Below the pieces are notes generated by a model. The model was not told where the DNA came from, did no database searches, and was given only the letters and a program-made list of their open reading frames with translations. From the NCBI RefSeq assembly GCF_000478275.1, contig NZ_ASJB01000062.1, positions 158,344-222,343 on the forward strand: 64,000 nt of DNA, given 5' to 3'. This document shows, one piece after another, positions 16,775-25,797 of this stretch. The stretch's first letter is position 1; every line of letters starts with the position of its first letter. The DNA comes from Amycolatopsis orientalis DSM 40040 = KCTC 9412. Lineage in GTDB: Bacteria > Actinomycetota > Actinomycetes > Mycobacteriales > Pseudonocardiaceae. Made by a program: the position numbers and the translations under genes.

Positions 16775-16792
16775 GTTTATCGGGTGTTTATC
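16775..16792. promoter_or_regulatory. Direct heptamer repeat with 11-bp period, SARP-type site
   Basis: GTTTATC occurs at 16775-16781 and again at 16786-16792, one 11-bp period apart. SARP regulators characteristically bind direct heptamers spaced one helical turn. The site lies in the 137-bp region between the SARP gene (start 16830) and the divergent membrane-protein operon, so it could serve autoregulation, control of the operon, or both. Two copies only, so chance is possible. Confidence 0.4.
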
Positions 16793-16829
16793 CCGGACGG
16801 CCGAGCACCGACCGTATGCTCCGCGAGAC

Positions 16830-19800
16830 ATGGTCAACTTCCTCGTGCTGGGCCCGCTGGAGGCCCGCCTCCCCAGCGGCCCGGTGCACCTCGGCGGCGC
16901 CCGGCACCGCGAGATCCTCGCCCGCCTGCTGCTCGCGCGGGGCCAGGTCGTCGCCATCGACCGGCTGATCACCGACATCTGGGGCGACGATCCGCCCCGG
17001 CACGCGATCGCGACCGTGCGCACCATCGTGTTCCACCTCAGGCAGGTGCTGGAACCGGACCGGCCACGACGCACCCCGGCCCGCGTGCTGGTCACCGTCG
17101 CACCCGGCTACGCGGTGCGCGCCGAGGCCAACGCCGCCGATTCCTGGCATTTCGAGGCGTTCACCGACCAGGCCACCGAGTTGCTCGGCCGCGGCCGTCC
17201 TGCCGAGGCCCTGCCCCTCTTCCAGCAGGGCCTGCGACTGTGGCGGGGCGGCCCCTACGCCGAGTTCGCCGACGCCGAGTGGGCGCGCGTGGAGATCACC
17301 CGGCTCGCCGAACTGCGGGTCACCGCGCGCGAAGGCCTCGCCACCGCCCTGCTTGGCCTCGGCCGGGCTGCCGAAGCCCTGCCGGATCTGCAGGCCTTGG
17401 CAGGCGAACACCCGCTGCGCGAAGAAGGCAGGCGCTTGCACGCGCTGGCCCTCTACCGCGCCGGACGCCAAGGCGAGGCACTGGCCGCGTTGCGCGAAGT
17501 GCGGACGACCCTGCGGAACGAACTCGGCATCGACCCCGGTCTGCCCTTGCGCACGCTGGAAGCCGAGGTCCACGCCCAGGTGCCCGCGCCTGTGCCGTCG
17601 TCACCGGTGAGCGTGCCTGCCCCGGTGGCCGAGACCACCACGCACGAACCACTCCTGGGGAGAACGTCCGAAGTGGACACTCTGGTCCGGCTGGCCTCCG
17701 CCGCCAAGGCCGGGACCGGGCGGATCGCGCTGCTGGAGGGACCCGCGGGCATCGGCAAGACCGCACTGGCCCGGCACCTGCTCGCCCGGCTGCGCGACGA
17801 AGGCTGGTCGACCGCGACAGCCCGGTGTCCCGAGGTGGCGGGCGCCCCCGGAGGCTGGCCGTGGCTGGAGGTCGTCGACCTGCTTACCGTCCACCGGCGA
17901 CCGCCGCCGGAACTGGAGGAACTGTTCGCCGCGGCCTCCCGCCCCATGGGGACGACGAGCGTGGACACCGCGACCGCGAACCGGTTCCGGTTCTGTCGCC
18001 TGCTCGCCGGCTATCTGGCGGCCGTCGCGGGCGACCGGCCACTGCTGATCGTGCTCGAGGACCTGCACCTCGCGGACGCCGACACCCTCACGCCGCTGGT
18101 CGAGGTCGCGCGCCTGCTCGCCGACCATCCGGTACTCCTGATCGGCACCTTCCGCCCCGCCCCGCACCATCCGCTGCTGGCCGCCGGCCTCGCCGACCTG
18201 GCCGGTCGCCGTCCCGAACGGATCCAGCTCGGCGGTCTGGACGCGCAGGCCATCGGCTCCCTGGCACGGGCCGCCGGTACCCACCTGGTGGACGACGTGC
18301 TCGCCGAGCAGATCGCCCGTCGTACCTCGGGTAATCCCTTCCTGGCCCGCGAACTGGCCAGGCACATCGCCGCGCACGGGCCGGACGCGGCGTTGCGCAG
18401 CCTCCCCGCCGGAGTCCGTGACGTGCTCGTCCAGCGGCTCGCCGGACTGCCGGAGGAGGTGCGCGTCCTGCTGCGCAAGGCCGCGGTGCTCGGTGACGAG
18501 TTCGACCTCGACCTGCTCGCGGCGATGGACGAAGACCAGGGGCAGGAGCCGGATTACGACGCGGTGCTCGAACGCGTCGAAACCGGGCTGGCGACAGGAA
18601 TCCTCGACGACGGGACCACCGAAGGCACCCTGCGGTTCACCCATGCCTTGATGCACGAGGCCGTCTACGCCGAGATCTCCACGCCACGACGGACACTGTG
18701 GCATCGCCGCGCCGCGGCCACCCTCGAACGGCTCCAGCCGAACAACGTCCCGGCGCTCGCCAGACATCATCTGCAAGCACCGAGCGCGCGGACGGCGACG
18801 TCCGCCATCCGCTATGCCCGGATGGCCGCGGACCAGGCGGCAGGCCGGTTCGCCTACCACGAAGCCGTACGGCTGCGCACCGCCGCGCTGGCCGTCGCCG
18901 ACCGGTTCGGCAGCACCCCTCGCGACCGACTGACCATCGTCGGGGAATTACTGCAGGCACACGCTTTCCTCAGCGACAAGGCCGCCATGCGCGTCCTGCG
19001 CGCCGAAGCGCTGGCCCCGCTGTCGGAGCTGGCCGACCCCGCCTTGACCGCCCATGTCGTCATGTCCCTCGACCCCGGCAACCCGGTGCTCGCCGAACGA
19101 CGCGTGGCCCCCGAACAGGCCGGTCACCTGGATCGCGTGGTCGCCCTGCTGGCGCGGAACTTGAGCGAGTTGAGCGACGAGGACAGCGAGCTTCGCGCCC
19201 TGTTGCTGACCAAACTGGCCATCGAGCTCTACGGCCACCCCGACGACCGCGAACGCGACCGGGGCCGCGCGGCCGCCGACGAAGCCGAGGCGATCGCGCG
19301 GCGGATCGACCTCTCCGCCGGAACCAGGGCGGAAGTGCTGATCGCCGCCCATACCCAGGCCTACGCCACCCCGGGTGGCCTGGCCCGGCGGACCCGGCTG
19401 GCGGCCGAACTGGTCGCACTGGCCCAAGCGCACGGACTCGTGGTTTCCGAACGCCTGGGCCTGCTGTGGCAGCTCTACGCCGCCGAGCAACGCGGGGACC
19501 TGAGCGAAGCCGAGTGCGCACTCTCCACTTTGGACAGCCAGCTTCGCCGATTCCCGCATCCCGCGAGCATCGCCAGGGTGCGGTGGCATCGCGCCATGCT
19601 GCTCGATCTGGCCGACGCCCCCGACGAGGACGTGACGAAGGCCTACCAGGCCGGCGCGCGGGCTCTGGAAGACGCCGGCGTTCAACGAGCCGACCTCCTG
19701 TTCATGACGGTGCGCTGGTGCCGGGCCTACCGTGCCGGAAAGGCGGCCGAACTCCTGCCCGAATACGCCGCCCGGTATCCGGCATGGCCCGCCTCACCCC

Positions 19801-20075
19801 AGCTCTTCGCGCTCACCCTCGCCTTGGCGGGCGACCTCGACCGGGCGCGCGAAATCCTCCGGGCGGCCCTTCCCGCGTTTCCGGACGCCACCTACGAACT
19901 CGACATCGCGCTGGTCGGCTTGACCGCGATCCGCACGGACGACAAGGACGTCGCCGAGATGGCCTACCGGGCGCTGCTGCCGTCGGCGGGGGAGATCCTC
20001 GGGCCGGGTGCCTGCGTCTTCGTCCCGGCCGGGCAGGTACTCGCCGACCTCGCCGGATATCTCGGCGTGAGCTGA
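16830..20075 (+). CDS. SARP-family regulator with AAA ATPase and TPR-like region
   Basis: A 1,081-aa protein of AfsR/large-SARP architecture. Residues 1-95 form an OmpR-type winged helix (VNFLVLGPLEA, RHREILARLLL). Residues 100-245 are the bacterial transcriptional activation domain (WRGGPYAEFADAEWA, ELGIDPG). An ATPase follows, with the P-loop GPAGIGKTA near 307 and a Walker B LLIVLEDLHLAD near 411. The C-terminal 450 residues are helical repeats, probably TPR-like ligand or partner sensing. Such proteins activate secondary metabolism or stress genes. The nearest plausible target is the divergent operon; no antibiotic cluster is visible next to it. Confidence 0.9.
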   Translation: MVNFLVLGPLEARLPSGPVHLGGARHREILARLLLARGQVVAIDRLITDIWGDDPPRHAIATVRTIVFHLRQVLEPDRPRRTPARVLVTVAPGYAVRAEANAADSWHFEAFTDQATELLGRGRPAEALPLFQQGLRLWRGGPYAEFADAEWARVEITRLAELRVTAREGLATALLGLGRAAEALPDLQALAGEHPLREEGRRLHALALYRAGRQGEALAALREVRTTLRNELGIDPGLPLRTLEAEVHAQVPAPVPSSPVSVPAPVAETTTHEPLLGRTSEVDTLVRLASAAKAGTGRIALLEGPAGIGKTALARHLLARLRDEGWSTATARCPEVAGAPGGWPWLEVVDLLTVHRRPPPELEELFAAASRPMGTTSVDTATANRFRFCRLLAGYLAAVAGDRPLLIVLEDLHLADADTLTPLVEVARLLADHPVLLIGTFRPAPHHPLLAAGLADLAGRRPERIQLGGLDAQAIGSLARAAGTHLVDDVLAEQIARRTSGNPFLARELARHIAAHGPDAALRSLPAGVRDVLVQRLAGLPEEVRVLLRKAAVLGDEFDLDLLAAMDEDQGQEPDYDAVLERVETGLATGILDDGTTEGTLRFTHALMHEAVYAEISTPRRTLWHRRAAATLERLQPNNVPALARHHLQAPSARTATSAIRYARMAADQAAGRFAYHEAVRLRTAALAVADRFGSTPRDRLTIVGELLQAHAFLSDKAAMRVLRAEALAPLSELADPALTAHVVMSLDPGNPVLAERRVAPEQAGHLDRVVALLARNLSELSDEDSELRALLLTKLAIELYGHPDDRERDRGRAAADEAEAIARRIDLSAGTRAEVLIAAHTQAYATPGGLARRTRLAAELVALAQAHGLVVSERLGLLWQLYAAEQRGDLSEAECALSTLDSQLRRFPHPASIARVRWHRAMLLDLADAPDEDVTKAYQAGARALEDAGVQRADLLFMTVRWCRAYRAGKAAELLPEYAARYPAWPASPQLFALTLALAGDLDRAREILRAALPAFPDATYELDIALVGLTAIRTDDKDVAEMAYRALLPSAGEILGPGACVFVPAGQVLADLAGYLGVS

Positions 20076-20164
20076 CCCAGGTGCGGTCCCGCGCGCGGAT
20101 GTCTCATGCGCCTCGTTGGGGACGATCAGCGTCTCAAGCGTGGAGCTCGCGACCCTTCCGTGCC

Positions 20165-20238
20165 CTGAGGTGTCCTGAAGGCTCCCTTTCGGACGTTGAA
20201 CGTCTCGAAAGTTCCCTTCAGAACGGGGATCCGGGGAA
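20165..20238. repeat. Dispersed intergenic repeat, copy 1
   Basis: A ~70-bp segment beginning CTGAGGTGTCCTGAAGG is nearly identical to 46001-46069 on the same strand; they differ by a handful of substitutions and two 1-nt gaps. It contains an inverted repeat (CTGAAGG near the left, CCTTCAG near the right) with a nested GACGTTGAACGTC, so it can fold as a long hairpin. It lies 90 bp after the SARP gene. The 204-bp gap between 20075 and 20280 holds nothing else. Confidence 0.75.
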
Positions 20239-20279
20239 CCGTATCAGGGTCTACATGAGACCCCTCCGCCAGCCGGGCC

Positions 20280-21263
20280 TCAGTCGATGAGGACGTTCTT
20301 GTAGAACAGGTTCGCGTAGCGGTTGACGTTGGTCATGCTGCTGCGCGACCCGAAACCCATGTACAGCCGGGTCTCCCCGGCGAGGCTCCGGTAGATCCCG
20401 AGTCCCTCCGGCTCGCGGAACACCAGTGACTCCCCGGCCTTGGTCAGCGCGCGGCTCTTCACCTTGCCGGTGTTCATGTCGATACACGTGACGTAGGAAT
20501 CGATGTCGGCGGGGTCGGCATGGCCATTACCGTCCAATGTGTACAGATACTGGCCATGGATGGTGTATCCCTGGAACGTCACCGGCTCGGCGGCCAGTGC
20601 GGGCTGCGGGAAATGCGCCAGCGGTGCGCTGAAGTCGCCGGCGGCGGCGGACGCGAGCGGGTAGACGCTGATGAACATCTTGCCGCCCTCCTTGCGGCGT
20701 ACCGCGATCCGCTTGGTGATCGGGTCGGTGGCGCAGGTGATCGTGTCGCTGCCGGTGAGGAACTTCTTCACCGACGGCGTGCCACCGTTGACGAACTTGA
20801 ACCTGGCCAGCGCCGTGCCGCGCCCGGCGCTCGTGGGGTCGTCCGAGTCGCATTCCATCCAGATGTAGGAGTCGGTGCCCACCGGTTCGACGCCGATCGA
20901 CACCCCGTGCCCGGCGTTGCCGAGATGCATCGAGCCCTGGATCTCCCCGGAGAAGTTGACCTGGGTGACGCACAGGTCGTCCCCGGTCCCGCCATCGCGG
21001 GCGTTCACGATGAAGATGCGCACGTTCTGGTTGTCGAAGGCGAAACCCTGCATTACGTGGTGCGCCTCGTGCAGGATCTTGCCGCGGAACTCGTCGTAGG
21101 ACGGCTTGGTGAGGTCGAAACGTTTGGACACCGGAATCGCGGCGGAAGCCGGACCGGCGAACACCGCGCCGGTGCCGAGCAGTGCCGTCGTCGCGGCGAG
21201 CCCACCGCCCAAGCGCAGCAGTGAACGGCGAGAAACGAGATCCCGGGACACCTGCTCGGACAT
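20280..21263 (-). CDS. Tat-exported beta-propeller protein, TagC-like
   Basis: A 327-aa protein starting MSEQVSRDLVSRRSLLRLGG: a twin-arginine (SRRSLL) Tat signal with cleavage near GPASA-A. The mature part (KRFDLTKPSYDEFR, MQGFAFDNQNVRIFIVN, IGVEPVG, GLGIYR) matches the actinomycete family usually labelled teichoic acid biosynthesis protein C, a beta-propeller also seen in phage receptor-binding proteins. That label is historic and does not show a role in teichoic acid synthesis. No wall-polymer genes are nearby. It is probably a surface or secreted binding protein. Confidence 0.7.
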   Translation of the reverse strand: MSEQVSRDLVSRRSLLRLGGGLAATTALLGTGAVFAGPASAAIPVSKRFDLTKPSYDEFRGKILHEAHHVMQGFAFDNQNVRIFIVNARDGGTGDDLCVTQVNFSGEIQGSMHLGNAGHGVSIGVEPVGTDSYIWMECDSDDPTSAGRGTALARFKFVNGGTPSVKKFLTGSDTITCATDPITKRIAVRRKEGGKMFISVYPLASAAAGDFSAPLAHFPQPALAAEPVTFQGYTIHGQYLYTLDGNGHADPADIDSYVTCIDMNTGKVKSRALTKAGESLVFREPEGLGIYRSLAGETRLYMGFGSRSSMTNVNRYANLFYKNVLID

Positions 21264-21429
21264 GAGCGCTCACCTTCGTCGACTTTTCGCGGTCCGATCG
21301 AAAATTCTTCAAGCGCGTACAAGATTCGTACAAAGTGGCCACGAGCCGCGCGGTGTCACGGACAGCGAGCGGGCCGCCATCAGATCGGGTTCGACCTTTC
21401 CCCGGACGGCGCTAGCGCGGCGTTCCGGT

Positions 21430-22605
21430 ATGGATGAGGCTGATCCGATGCCGGAAACGCTCGAACCGCCGGGGCTTTCCGCCCTGGAAAGACTGAAGTA
21501 CCAAGGTGATCCGCTCGCCGACGCCGTCGTCGCCGAGTTGGTGGCCGACGAGCGGACGAGCGCGGTGAACGAGGTGCTGGCGCAGTTCAGGGAAAACGAC
21601 CAGCCCATTCCGGAGAACCTTCCGGAATCGGTGCGCCGGTACCTGATCGAGACCGACATGCCACCGGATTGGGCGGATCTCGAGCGGGTCGCGGGCGCGT
21701 ACGAATTCTTCGTCGACGACGGTGTGCACGTCGCTTCGGTGCTGTCGTTCGGGGCGATGGTGAACTGCTACGCGCAACCGCGGCCGTCCCGCGTCCTTTC
21801 GCTGACCCACCGGCTCAATCAACCGCACCGCCGGCTGTCGGAGACCTCCCAGTTCGTGCTGAACCTGATGGGCCCCGACCCGTTCGGCTCCGGCGGCGGC
21901 TTCGTGCCCACGATCCAGAAGACCCGGCTGATCCACGCGGCCGTCCGGTATTTCATCACCCGATCCGGTGACTGGGATGTCGAGGCGGACGGTGTTCCGT
22001 TGTGCCAGCAGGACATGCTCGGAGCGCTGCTGATCTTCTCGGTTCAGGTCATCGACGGGATGCGCCGCATGGGCATCACGGTGACCGACCGCGAAGCCGA
22101 GGACTACTACTACGTCTGGCGGGTGACGGGCGCGATGCTCGGCATCCCCGCCGAAGCGATGCCCGAAACCCTGCGAGCGGCCCAAGAACTGAACGCCGGA
22201 CTCGTCGAGGCGAGCTACGGTCCCTCCGCCGAAGGCATCGAACTGACCCGTAACCTCCTGCGCCTGTACGAAAACATGGTACCCGGCAAAGCCTTCGACG
22301 GCGTGGTCGCCGCGATGGTCCGCCAAGTCGTCACCGAGGACGTCGCCGACTGGCTCGAGGTGCCGCGCTCACGCGGCTGGGGCCGCGCGGTCGGCGCGGG
22401 CGTGCGGGCCATGCGGCTACTGGAACGGTCGGAAGACCGCAGCCGGATGGCCACGGCGGTGCTCGACAAGGCCGGTGATCTCCTGCTCGGTGGCAGCGTC
22501 CGCACGCTCACCGATGGACAATCCACCGCGCTGACCATCCCGGCGGACCTCCGGGAGAAATGGCTCGCCGCGGGCGTTTGTCCCGTGTCAGCCCCGCGGA
22601 GCTGA
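21430..22605 (+). CDS. Oxygenase MpaB/Lcp-family protein (DUF2236)
   Basis: A 391-aa protein; ATG at 21430, with an alternative six codons on. The core motifs (YEFFVDDGVHVASVLSFG, LMGPDPFGSGG, TRLIHAAVRYFI, DMLGALLIFS, YYVWRVTGAMLG) belong to the ER-bound-oxygenase MpaB / latex-clearing-protein superfamily of all-helical b-type haem proteins. The conserved His/Arg of the RLIHAAVRY block is the probable haem-contacting region. Members oxygenate long isoprenoid or unsaturated chains; the substrate here is unknown. The start of the divergent TagC-like gene is 167 bp upstream. Confidence 0.8.
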   Translation: MDEADPMPETLEPPGLSALERLKYQGDPLADAVVAELVADERTSAVNEVLAQFRENDQPIPENLPESVRRYLIETDMPPDWADLERVAGAYEFFVDDGVHVASVLSFGAMVNCYAQPRPSRVLSLTHRLNQPHRRLSETSQFVLNLMGPDPFGSGGGFVPTIQKTRLIHAAVRYFITRSGDWDVEADGVPLCQQDMLGALLIFSVQVIDGMRRMGITVTDREAEDYYYVWRVTGAMLGIPAEAMPETLRAAQELNAGLVEASYGPSAEGIELTRNLLRLYENMVPGKAFDGVVAAMVRQVVTEDVADWLEVPRSRGWGRAVGAGVRAMRLLERSEDRSRMATAVLDKAGDLLLGGSVRTLTDGQSTALTIPADLREKWLAAGVCPVSAPRS

Positions 22606-22689
22606 CCACGCCACGCGTGGCTCGTCGACGGAGAATCACGATGCTGTAGTCCCGGGTCGACCCGCGATGGCCGCGTGCGCATGGTGTCG

Positions 22690-23655
22690 TTACGTGTGGT
22701 TCGCGGCCCGCTTGACGGTTTTGATCACCGGCGCGGTTTCGATATGGGTGATGGCGGGCAGCGTGGCCACCCGGGTGGTCAGGTACCGGTACAGCTCCCG
22801 TTGGTTCGCGCACACCACGCTCGCGTACAGGTTCGTCGGCCCGGTGGTGGCGGCGGCGAACGCGATCTCGGGGTGCCCGGCCAACGCTGTGCCGGCCTCT
22901 TCCAGATGCTTGGGCGCGACCGAGAGCCAGAGCAGGGTCCGGGGGCCGAGGCCGAACAGGCTTCCGTCGACGTCGATGTCCAGGTACAGCACCCCGTGTT
23001 CGCGAAGTTCGGTCATCCTGCGCCGGACCGTCGTCGGCGACCAGCCGGTCACCGCGGCCAGCCGCTCGAGTTCGGTCCTGCCGTCGGTGGCGAGTGCGGC
23101 GAGGAGTTTGCGGTCGCCGTCGTCGAGTCGTACCGGTCCCGGGCGGTGTGGCACCGGGAGAGGGCGCAGCCGCGCGATCGTCTCCTCGTCCAGTGACCCG
23201 AGCTTGGCGACCAGGCTGTCCGGACCGCCGTAGAACGCGTGCAGCACGGAGTGCGCGGTCACGCCCTCCACACGTGGGGTGCGCGGGAGTTTGGCCAGCA
23301 GCAGCGTCTCGCTGTCGGTCTCGCTTTCGGTGCGGACCGTGCACGTGATCTCCGTTCCGCCGGAAGTGAGGCTCACCCAGGACGTGTCGGGTCGCCGGGC
23401 CAGCGCCTCGGCGACCTGGACCGACGCGGTGGGCGCGCAGCGCACCCGCACGAACCACAGGACCGCGCCCAGCGCGGTCGGGTCGACCCCGCCGAGCACC
23501 CGCAGCGCCCCGGCCGACCGCAACCGGGCGTAGCGGCGGGCGATGGTGCGATCCGACACGCCGAGAACCTCGGCGATCGTGCTGAACGGAGCCCTGCCGT
23601 TGATCTGCAAGGCATGCGCGAGACGACGATCCAGCTCGTCGAAGTCGGATTCCAC
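22690..23655 (-). CDS. Two-domain Lrp/AsnC-family transcriptional regulator
   Basis: A 321-aa protein (GTG start) that contains two Lrp units in tandem: DNA-binding winged helices near residues 5-60 (ARRYARLRSAG) and 175-230 (SPTTVRRRMTELREHG), each followed by a ligand-binding RAM-type beta-alpha-beta segment. Double-length Lrp proteins are common in actinomycetes. It is divergent from an FAD monooxygenase gene with a GTGTCG/CGACAC palindrome just in front of its own start, so it probably controls that gene and itself. Confidence 0.85.
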   Translation of the reverse strand: MESDFDELDRRLAHALQINGRAPFSTIAEVLGVSDRTIARRYARLRSAGALRVLGGVDPTALGAVLWFVRVRCAPTASVQVAEALARRPDTSWVSLTSGGTEITCTVRTESETDSETLLLAKLPRTPRVEGVTAHSVLHAFYGGPDSLVAKLGSLDEETIARLRPLPVPHRPGPVRLDDGDRKLLAALATDGRTELERLAAVTGWSPTTVRRRMTELREHGVLYLDIDVDGSLFGLGPRTLLWLSVAPKHLEEAGTALAGHPEIAFAAATTGPTNLYASVVCANQRELYRYLTTRVATLPAITHIETAPVIKTVKRAANHT

Positions 23656-23672
23656 CGGGTCAAGCCTAATTG

Positions 23673-23689
23673 GTGTCGTATATCGACAC
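23673..23689. promoter_or_regulatory. Putative Lrp operator
   Basis: GTGTCG-TATAT-CGACAC, a 6-bp-arm inverted repeat around an AT core, 18 bp upstream of the regulator start and about 80 bp upstream of the monooxygenase. The AT-rich centre stands out from the GC-rich surroundings. A repeated TCAAGCCT flanks it on both sides (from 23660 and 23692). Confidence 0.55.
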
Positions 23690-23770
23690 GATCAAGCCTG
23701 TTTCTGGCGTGACTGCGTCGGCGGGCGGAGCGTTGCCCTCGTCTTGATCGAAACAATCAGGGGAGAACCG

Positions 23771-25210
23771 ATGGACACCGATGTGCTCATCGTCGGCGCG
23801 GGCCCGACCGGCCTGACGCTGGCCAACGAACTGCGGCTGGCGGCGGTGTCGGCCGTGCTGGTCGACAAGCTGCCGCAGCGCAGCAACTTGTCGAAGGCGG
23901 GTGGCGTGCAGTCCCGCACCCAGGAGGCGTTCGACCAACGCGGCTTGCTGGAACCGTTGCTGGCTCTCGGAAAACACTCGGTCGGCACCGCACACTTCGC
24001 CGGTATCACGCTCCTGCTCACCCGGGAGAGGCACCGCCATCCGTGGCGCTCCATCCCGCAGGTGGTGATCGAGGGGTTCCTCGAGCGGCACCTTGCGGCA
24101 CAAGGCATCCAGGTGCGGCGCGACCACGAACTGACCGGCATCGCCCAGGACGGGGACGGGGTCACCGCGACCTTCGCGGACGGCGATGTCGTCCGCTCCC
24201 GTTACCTGGTCGCCGCGGACGGCGGCCACAGCACGGTCCGGTCACTGCTGGGGGCCGAGTTCCCCGGCAGAGCGGGCACCCGGACCACCGTCGCCGCCGA
24301 CGTGCGGTTGAGCGATGACGAACCAGCGATGACACACGCTCGGAGCGAGGACGGGCACTGGGCGATGGTGTTCCCGCTCGGCACCGATCCGCAGGGCAGG
24401 CCGCTGCGCCGGCTCTCGCTGGGCGGGCCGGGCCGGTCACTGCCCCGGGAAGCCCCGGTCACCGAGGACGAGATCCGCGAGGGGCTGCGCGCCGTCTTCG
24501 GCTCCCGGGTGAAACTGCTCGAAGTCCGCTACGCACGCCGCATCACCAACGCGGCCCGGCAAGCCGCGCGCTATCGGCACGGGCGGGTGTTCCTCGCCGG
24601 TGACGCCGCCCATGTCCATCTCCCGATCGGCGCGCAGGGCATGAACACCGGGATCCAGGACGCGCTCAACCTCGGATGGAAACTGGGTGCCGCGGTGCAC
24701 GGCTGGGCTCCGGGGCATCTGCTCGACACCTACCACGCCGAACGTCATCCGGTCGCGGCCGCCGTACTGCGCAACGTCCAGGCACAGAGCCTGCTGCTGG
24801 ACCAGGAAGGCACCCGCGACCCGGATCTGATGGCCGTCAAAGAACTGTTCGCGGCCCTGGCGCGACTGCGGGACGTGCAGTACCACCTTGACGACACACT
24901 GTCCGGGATGGGTATCCGCTACCCCATGCCGGGCACCGAAGAGCAGCCGCTCGTCGGCTTTCCCTCGCCCGACCTGGACCTTGGTCCGGTCCGGTCGCAC
25001 GAGCTGCTGCGGCGCGGACGCGGGGTCCTGATCGACCCGGCCGACGGATTCGCCGAGGTCGCCGCCCTCTGGGGGGACCGGGTGGACCGCGCGGGTCAGG
25101 GCGCCGGTACCGAGCCGATGCTCATCCGGCCGGACGGCTACGTGTGCTGGGCGGGAAATCCGGACGCCCTCGAGCCGGCGCTCGGGCACTGGTTCGGCGA
25201 GCCGCGCTGA
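23771..25210 (+). CDS. FAD-dependent aromatic monooxygenase (PHBH fold)
   Basis: A 479-aa flavoprotein. VLIVGAGPTGLTLANEL (residues 5-21) is the FAD Rossmann motif, LVAADGGHSTVR the DG motif and VFLAGDAAHVHLPIGAQGMNTG the GD motif of class A flavin monooxygenases. The length, with a short thioredoxin-like C-terminal tail, fits the RdmE/MhpA/rifampicin-monooxygenase branch that hydroxylates aromatic polyketides, phenols or drugs with NAD(P)H and O2. It is divergent from a double Lrp regulator and probably controlled by it. AGGGGAGAA precedes the start. Confidence 0.88.
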   Translation: MDTDVLIVGAGPTGLTLANELRLAAVSAVLVDKLPQRSNLSKAGGVQSRTQEAFDQRGLLEPLLALGKHSVGTAHFAGITLLLTRERHRHPWRSIPQVVIEGFLERHLAAQGIQVRRDHELTGIAQDGDGVTATFADGDVVRSRYLVAADGGHSTVRSLLGAEFPGRAGTRTTVAADVRLSDDEPAMTHARSEDGHWAMVFPLGTDPQGRPLRRLSLGGPGRSLPREAPVTEDEIREGLRAVFGSRVKLLEVRYARRITNAARQAARYRHGRVFLAGDAAHVHLPIGAQGMNTGIQDALNLGWKLGAAVHGWAPGHLLDTYHAERHPVAAAVLRNVQAQSLLLDQEGTRDPDLMAVKELFAALARLRDVQYHLDDTLSGMGIRYPMPGTEEQPLVGFPSPDLDLGPVRSHELLRRGRGVLIDPADGFAEVAALWGDRVDRAGQGAGTEPMLIRPDGYVCWAGNPDALEPALGHWFGEPR

Positions 25211-25236
25211 TTGTCGTCACGTGGCGGGTGGAGGCA

Positions 25237-25728
25237 TTAGTCGACGTCGGCGGGATCTCCGGTTGCCGCGGTTCGGTCGGACGCGTCGGAGAAGGCGCTT
25301 TCGTAGGCGAGCAGGGTGTCGACGAAGGTTCGCCGTTGCGCGGGTGTCAACGGCGTCAGGGCTCGGCGCCATGCGTGTGCACCAGGTGTGAGCCACTCGG
25401 AGATGGCCGGGCGGCTGTCGGGGCTGATGTCGATGATGCGCCGGCGCCGGTCGGCCTCGTCCTCGCGCCGCTCCAGGACCCCTTTGCGGCTCAGGTCGCT
25501 CACGATCAGGCTCACGGTGGTCGGCGCGACGTCCAGTTTCCCGGCCAGCTGGGAGACGGTCAGCGGACCGTCGAGCAGCAACAGGGACAGCAGCGAGAGA
25601 TGCCTGGGGGCCAGGTCGAACGACCGGAGCCGCTCGGGCACCGGCAGCCGCTTGGCCCGGCCGACCAGCCGCGGCATCAGCAGCAACAGCTCCCGGACGG
25701 CGTCGTCCGCGGCATCGGGCGTTGACAT
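25237..25728 (-). CDS. MarR-family transcriptional regulator
   Basis: A 163-aa winged-helix protein. LTVSQLAGKLDVAPTTVSL is the recognition helix-turn-helix and RREDEADRRRRIIDIS the wing (DxRxR motif). It is divergent from a tautomerase gene, with a perfect palindrome in the 69-bp gap that probably is its operator, a common arrangement for repressors that respond to phenolic ligands. The FAD monooxygenase ends 26 bp away and converges. Confidence 0.88.
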   Translation of the reverse strand: MSTPDAADDAVRELLLLMPRLVGRAKRLPVPERLRSFDLAPRHLSLLSLLLLDGPLTVSQLAGKLDVAPTTVSLIVSDLSRKGVLERREDEADRRRRIIDISPDSRPAISEWLTPGAHAWRRALTPLTPAQRRTFVDTLLAYESAFSDASDRTAATGDPADVD

Positions 25729-25746
25729 GTACCGACCTCACCTATT

Positions 25747-25764
25747 ACCTTTGTTTACAAAGGT
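25747..25764. promoter_or_regulatory. Putative MarR operator
   Basis: ACCTTTGT-TT-ACAAAGGT is a perfect 18-bp inverted repeat midway between the MarR start (25728) and the tautomerase start (25798). It would cover the promoter region of both genes. Confidence 0.7.
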
Positions 25765-25797
25765 TGTTTGACTTCAAATGTAATTACTGGGGGCATC

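Noticed and set aside
25210..25237. Terminator between the monooxygenase and MarR genes
   Set aside because: No inverted repeat longer than five bases in the 26-bp gap.
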